Source: Paenibacillus sp. FSL W8-0426
GTDB lineage: Bacteria; Bacillota; Bacilli; Paenibacillales; Paenibacillaceae
Direction: 5' to 3'
Assembly (NCBI RefSeq): GCF_037969725.1
Contig: NZ_CP150203.1
Span: 6,439,501-6,503,500, forward strand
DNA: 64,000 nucleotides
Below, piece after piece: positions 60,522 through 64,000 of the stretch. Positions within the stretch are counted from its first letter, which is position 1; every line of letters starts with the position of its first letter. Below the pieces are notes generated by a model. It had not been told where the DNA came from. It searched no databases and was given only the letters and a program-made list of their open reading frames with translations. The position numbers and the translations under genes were made by a program.

Positions 60522-61145
60522 ATGAGCAAAAAATCAAATCCTGCCCGTACGCCGGGCAGGCCAAAGGCAAATGCGGAACAGGCATCTGCCCGCACGAAAA
60601 TATTGGCGACTGCGTCCCGGTTGTTTATGGAATACGGCTATGAACCGGTCTCTTTACAACAGATCGCATCCTTATGCGGCGTGACGAAAGCGTCGATCTA
60701 TTACCATTTCTCCAGCAAACCCGGCCTGTTCACCGTGGCCATCACCCATATGATGGCCATGGGCATGGAGCAGACCGCCCTTCGACTGGATGCTCCCGGT
60801 ACGCTGCGTGAACGGCTGGAAAGCATCGCTGAAGCCAAAATGCAGCGCTCCCATGTCGATACGGAAACGATGATGCGAGAGGCGGAAACGTACCTCGATC
60901 CGGACCAACTGCAGCAAATCCGCGAGGCCGAAACGCGCATTTTCCAAGTGCTGGCCACCCACTTTGAGCGGGAAATGCAGATCGGTTATTTGCGCCGGAG
61001 CAATCCGCTGCTGCTGGCACAGGCTTTTACCTCCCTGCTGATGCTGGCCAACCGCGAGGACGTTCGCAGCATGCACGAGAATATTGCCGACCTGGCACGG
61101 GAGCTGGTGAACCTGTTTCTGGAGGGAGCCGCTCAACAAGCGTGA
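60522..61145 (+). CDS. TetR family transcriptional regulator
   Basis: The 207-residue protein has the TetR helix-turn-helix ARTKILATASRLFMEYGYEPVSLQQIASLCGVTKASIYYHFSSK (about 23-66) and a helical ligand-binding part behind it. The start at 60522 (MSKKSNP) follows GAGG; an upstream in-frame ATG is less likely. It is divergent from the MMPL exporter and probably represses it until a ligand binds. Confidence 0.9.
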   Translation: MSKKSNPARTPGRPKANAEQASARTKILATASRLFMEYGYEPVSLQQIASLCGVTKASIYYHFSSKPGLFTVAITHMMAMGMEQTALRLDAPGTLRERLESIAEAKMQRSHVDTETMMREAETYLDPDQLQQIREAETRIFQVLATHFEREMQIGYLRRSNPLLLAQAFTSLLMLANREDVRSMHENIADLARELVNLFLEGAAQQA

Positions 61146-61351
61146 ATCCCTCCCCAGCCCTTCGCCCGTGTCGTTATCCCTGGCACACCCCGCTCGATAC
61201 TAATCCGGGGAGGCATATAATGCACTCTTTTCCTGTCGATCAACTTCTTCTATAGAAGATGAACAAAATGCTATATTTTCAAATGTATAACAATAGTCTA
61301 TAATCGGTGTTACCCGAATCAAACCGAACCTTGCATAGTGGAGGGGGATCA

Positions 61352-61933
61352 GCAATGACCGATACAAAACCAACGAAAGCGCGCATTCCACGTCTGCTTG
61401 AGACGGAGCGCATCTATCTGCGTCTATTTGAACCGACCGATGTGGATGCGTATTTCCCTAGTCTGTTCGACGAGGAAATGCGCAGGCTGACCGGCACGCA
61501 GGGCAGCTTTACCCATCAGCAGGTGGAACGATTCGTGGAGGAGGCTTCGCAGGACAGCTCCCGAATCATGCTGCTCATCTGCCTGCAGGATACCGACGAA
61601 ATGATCGGCGAGATCGCCTTGATGGATATGCATGCCAAAAACCGAAGCGGCCACATCCGCATCGCCATCGACAGTGCGGCGCATCAGGGCAAAGGCTACG
61701 GGACCGAAGCCATGAAGCTCCTGCTGGACTACGGCTTCGGCATCTGCAATCTGCACCGGATCGAGCTTGAAGTTTATGCGTTCAACGATCGGGCTATTCG
61801 TACGTATGAGAAGCTCGGTTTTAAGCGCGAGGGCGTGAGAAGGGATGTGCTGTTCTACAATCATCGGTATCACGACGCCATTCTGATGAGCATGTTGGAA
61901 GAAGAGTTCCGCGAACGCTATGTACGTGCCTAA
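61352..61933 (+). CDS. GNAT family N-acetyltransferase (RimJ-like)
   Basis: The 193-residue protein has the GNAT pattern LLETERIYLRLFEPTDVDAYF, IRIAIDSAAHQGKGYGTEAMKLLLDYGF (acetyl-CoA loop QGKGYGTE) and LEVYAFNDRAIRTYEKLGFKREGVRRD. It moves an acetyl group from acetyl-CoA to an amine or protein N-terminus. GGAGGGGG precedes the ATG at 61352. It stands alone and is followed by a terminator. Confidence 0.9.
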   Translation, partial: AMTDTKPTKARIPRLLETERIYLRLFEPTDVDAYFPSLFDEEMRRLTGTQGSFTHQQVERFVEEASQDSSRIMLLICLQDTDEMIGEIALMDMHAKNRSGHIRIAIDSAAHQGKGYGTEAMKLLLDYGFGICNLHRIELEVYAFNDRAIRTYEKLGFKREGVRRDVLFYNHRYHDAILMSMLEEEFRERYVRA

Positions 61934-61961
61934 TATGTACTTCCATCGAACTCTGAAAAAG

Positions 61962-62000
61962 AAAAAACCGAGATCGGCGTAATTCCGACCTCGGTTTTTT
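61962..62000. terminator. Bidirectional terminator between the GNAT and ABC exporter genes
   Basis: Stem AAAAAACCGAGATCGG/CCGACCTCGGTTTTTT (one mismatch) with a 7-nt loop, with T-runs on both strands. Confidence 0.9.
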
Positions 62001-62028
62001 TGATGTTGCTTGCAGTGTATGCCTGGCT

Positions 62029-63912
62029 CTACACCGCTTGCGGTTGTTCCTCCGCAAACTGGCTGTTGTACAGATCGGCGTAGAAGCCCTGTTTTTCCAT
62101 CAACGCTTCGTGGTTGCCCTGCTCGATCACGTTCCCGTGGTCCATCACCAGAATCAGGTCCGCTCCGCGAATCGTAGACAAACGGTGGGCAATGACAAAG
62201 CTGGTGCGGTCCTTCATCAGATCGTTCATCGCTTTCTGGATGAATACCTCGGTGCGCGTATCGACGCTGCTCGTTGCTTCGTCCAGAATCAGGATGGACG
62301 GATTCGCGAGAATCGCTCTTGCAATGGTCAGCAGCTGTTTCTGCCCTTGGGAGATGTTCGATGCGTCCTCGTTCAGCACCGTGTCATATCCATCCGGCAG
62401 CGTGCGGATAAAGTGGTCGGCATGCGCGGCAACCGCGGCACGCACAATATCGTCTTCCGTGGCTCCCTCTTTGCCGTAGGCAATGTTGTCACGGATCGTG
62501 CCGTTGAACAGCCACGTATCCTGAAGCACCATGCCGAACATGCTGCGCAGCTGGCCGCGTTCCATGTCGCGAATGTCCACGCCGTCAATAGCGATGCGCC
62601 CATCCTGGATTTCGTAGAAACGCATCAGGAGATTGATCAGCGTCGTTTTCCCGGCGCCGGTCGGTCCCACGATGGCCACCGTCTGCCCTGGCGCGACATC
62701 GATGTTCATGTTGCGGATGAGCGGCGCATCGGCTTTGTAGCCGAAGTTCACGCCCTGGAACGTGACCGCGCCTCTAGGCTGTTTCAGCTGCGCAGGTTGG
62801 CTGGTTTCCGGAACCTCTTCCTCTTCGTCCAACAGCTCGAACACCCGCTCTGCCGAAGCAATCGTGGATTGGATGATGTTCGAGATGTTCGCGATCTGGT
62901 TGATCGGCTGCGTGAATTGTCGCGAATATTGCGTAAAGGCCAAAATGTCCCCGATGGAAATCGAACCGCGGGTGACGAAAATGCCGCCCACCACACAGAT
63001 CAATACATATCCCAGGTTACCTACAAAACTCATGAGCGGCATGATGATACCCGAAATGAACTGAGCCTTCCAACCGGAAGCGTACAATTCTTCATTGATT
63101 TTTTCGAACTGCGCCACAGACTGCTCTTCCCGTCCGAACGCTTTGACGACTTTATGTCCTGTGTACATTTCCTCTACATGGCCATTCAATTCGCCGAGCG
63201 ATTTTTGCTGGCCGGCAAAGTGTTTCTGGGAACGGGACGCCACCGCAATGACCACGATCATGCTCAGCGGCAGCGTCAGTACCGTGATCAACGTCATCCA
63301 TGGGCTGATCGTCAGCATCATGATAATGACGCCGACCACCGTCACAACCGATGTAATGAACTGGGCCAAACTTTGTTGAAGCGTGTTACTGATGTTGTCC
63401 ACGTCATTGGTTGCACGGCTCAACGTTTCCCCATGCGTGCGGGAGTCGAAGTATTTGAGCGGCAAACGGCCGATCTTTGCACTAATCTGTTCGCGCATAT
63501 CGTACACGACTCGTTGAGCGACGCCAGCCATCAGATATTGTTGAACATACATAAAGGCTGCACTGAACAGATACAAACCAAGCAGCAAATACAATACTTT
63601 CATCAAGGCTGGAAAATCAACGCCACCGCCCTGAATTCCTGTCATAATCGCAATCGCGCCCTGGGCCAAAATATCCGTTCCTTCCGCCATGACCTTCGGG
63701 CTGATGATGCCGAACACGGTGCTCAGAATCGCTGTAACGAGCACGCCAAGAAGCCGGTAGCGATGAGGTTTAAGATATTGGATCAGCCGACGCATCGTAC
63801 CCTTGAAGTCTTTGGCCTTTTCACCCGGAGGACGCATGCCCATGCCGGGACCCGGACCGGGATGCCTCGGTCCTGCCGCAGGACGTGCGTTGTTCGATGG
63901 ACGTTCACTCAT
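62029..63912 (-). CDS. ABC exporter half-transporter (membrane plus ATPase domains), second gene of a pair
   Basis: The 627-residue protein has a Pro/Gly-rich N-terminal tail, six membrane helices (about 45-345) and an ATPase domain with AIVGPTGAGKTTL (Walker A), ISQGQKQLLTIARAI (signature) and ILILDEATSSVDTRTE. It belongs to the MsbA/LmrD-like group of exporters. Its ATG overlaps the stop codon of the upstream gene as ATGA, so the two products probably make a heterodimer for drugs or lipids. The signature has Gln in place of the usual Gly-Gly pattern (SQGQ). Confidence 0.92.
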   Translation of the reverse strand: MSERPSNNARPAAGPRHPGPGPGMGMRPPGEKAKDFKGTMRRLIQYLKPHRYRLLGVLVTAILSTVFGIISPKVMAEGTDILAQGAIAIMTGIQGGGVDFPALMKVLYLLLGLYLFSAAFMYVQQYLMAGVAQRVVYDMREQISAKIGRLPLKYFDSRTHGETLSRATNDVDNISNTLQQSLAQFITSVVTVVGVIIMMLTISPWMTLITVLTLPLSMIVVIAVASRSQKHFAGQQKSLGELNGHVEEMYTGHKVVKAFGREEQSVAQFEKINEELYASGWKAQFISGIIMPLMSFVGNLGYVLICVVGGIFVTRGSISIGDILAFTQYSRQFTQPINQIANISNIIQSTIASAERVFELLDEEEEVPETSQPAQLKQPRGAVTFQGVNFGYKADAPLIRNMNIDVAPGQTVAIVGPTGAGKTTLINLLMRFYEIQDGRIAIDGVDIRDMERGQLRSMFGMVLQDTWLFNGTIRDNIAYGKEGATEDDIVRAAVAAHADHFIRTLPDGYDTVLNEDASNISQGQKQLLTIARAILANPSILILDEATSSVDTRTEVFIQKAMNDLMKDRTSFVIAHRLSTIRGADLILVMDHGNVIEQGNHEALMEKQGFYADLYNSQFAEEQPQAV

Positions 63913-64000
63913 GCGATCTCCTCCTCTGTCAGCTGGGAAGATACAATTTCACGGTACACTTCATTGTTCTCCAGCAGTTCCTGATGCGTTCCTGAACCTA
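63909..64000 (-). CDS. ABC exporter half-transporter, C-terminal end only
   Basis: Only the last 29 codons or so are inside the window. They read GSGTHQELLENNEVYREIVSSQ and then LTEEEIA, the typical C-terminus of ABC exporters (GTHxELLxxNxxYRxIxxSQ). The stop codon overlaps the start of the next exporter gene, and GAGGAGGAG at its end serves as ribosome site for that gene. Confidence 0.85.
   Translation of the reverse strand, partial: GSGTHQELLENNEVYREIVSSQLTEEEIA

Noticed and set aside
62038..63984. 648-codon plus-strand frame opposite the ABC exporter genes
   Set aside because: Shadow of the exporter genes; His/Arg/Gln-rich composition typical of antisense reading.

Overview
The window reads as a chromosomal segment of an aerobic or facultative endospore-forming member of the Bacillota, most probably Paenibacillus or a close relative (inference). 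The reasons are a spore-germinant receptor operon, an anaerobic-type cobalamin operon in the Bacillus megaterium order (cbiH60-cbiX-cbiJ-cbiC), a YclNOPQ-type siderophore system, a PerR-type regulator with its boxes, a bacterial nitric oxide synthase, and moderately GC-rich coding with strong GGAGG ribosome binding sites. I found no rRNA, tRNA, CRISPR array, prophage or insertion sequence. One AT-rich patch (about 44.9-46.5 kb) looks acquired.

Layout, left to right. 1-6.1 kb: cobalamin genes on the minus strand behind a cobalamin riboswitch and a separate hemD. A four-unit 23-bp repeat lies between cbiJ and cbiC. 6.2-10.5 kb: germinant receptor operon with A, C, small D-type and B subunits. 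10.6-14.5 kb: Fur-box-controlled siderophore ABC transporter. 14.6-16.4 kb: blaI-type repressor, M56 protease and doxX. 16.6-19.6 kb: katA, an atypical response regulator and perR. 19.7-22 kb: diguanylate cyclase and aldo/keto reductase. 22.1-24.7 kb: anaerobic ribonucleotide reductase nrdDG behind Fnr-like and NrdR-like boxes. 24.9-29.6 kb: GH3 glycosidase and a FAD/Rieske oxidoreductase. 29.8-36.5 kb: PadR-DUF1700-DUF4097 operon, SDR, XRE-cupin, VOC and LigB-type enzymes, CDF transporter and a small membrane protein. 36.7-40.5 kb: potABCD. 40.7-41.1 kb: a small-peptide gene with a converging antisense promoter candidate. 41.2-44.9 kb: MFS transporter, Nudix, nitric oxide synthase and Dps. 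45.3-46.5 kb: HTH gene plus small partner, resembling a toxin-antitoxin pair. 46.6-47.3 kb: HAD phosphatase. 47.5-54.2 kb: a six-gene operon joining a polyamine-type ABC transporter to a nucleoside hydrolase and adenine deaminase. 54.4-64 kb: DUF2294, zinc-ribbon membrane protein, DUF3105 protein, second nucleoside hydrolase, MMPL exporter with divergent TetR, GNAT acetyltransferase and a two-gene ABC exporter.

Regulatory logic visible in the DNA: (i) three near-identical 15-bp PerR-type boxes sit before katA, perR and dps, up to 27 kb apart. (ii) The dyad over the promoter of the blaI-type repressor recurs with 13 of 15 identities over the promoter of the DUF3105 gene 40 kb away. (iii) nrdDG carries a perfect TGTGA-N6-TCACA dyad and two NrdR boxes 32 bp apart. 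(iv) The purine/nucleoside operon has an intrinsic terminator in its leader.

The most promising undescribed pieces are the predicted type I toxin-antitoxin-like locus at 40.7-41.1 kb, the blaI/M56/doxX/DUF3105 regulon, the perR-coupled receiver-less regulator, and the predicted nucleoside import and salvage operon. All functions are inferred by reading sequence; no database search was run.
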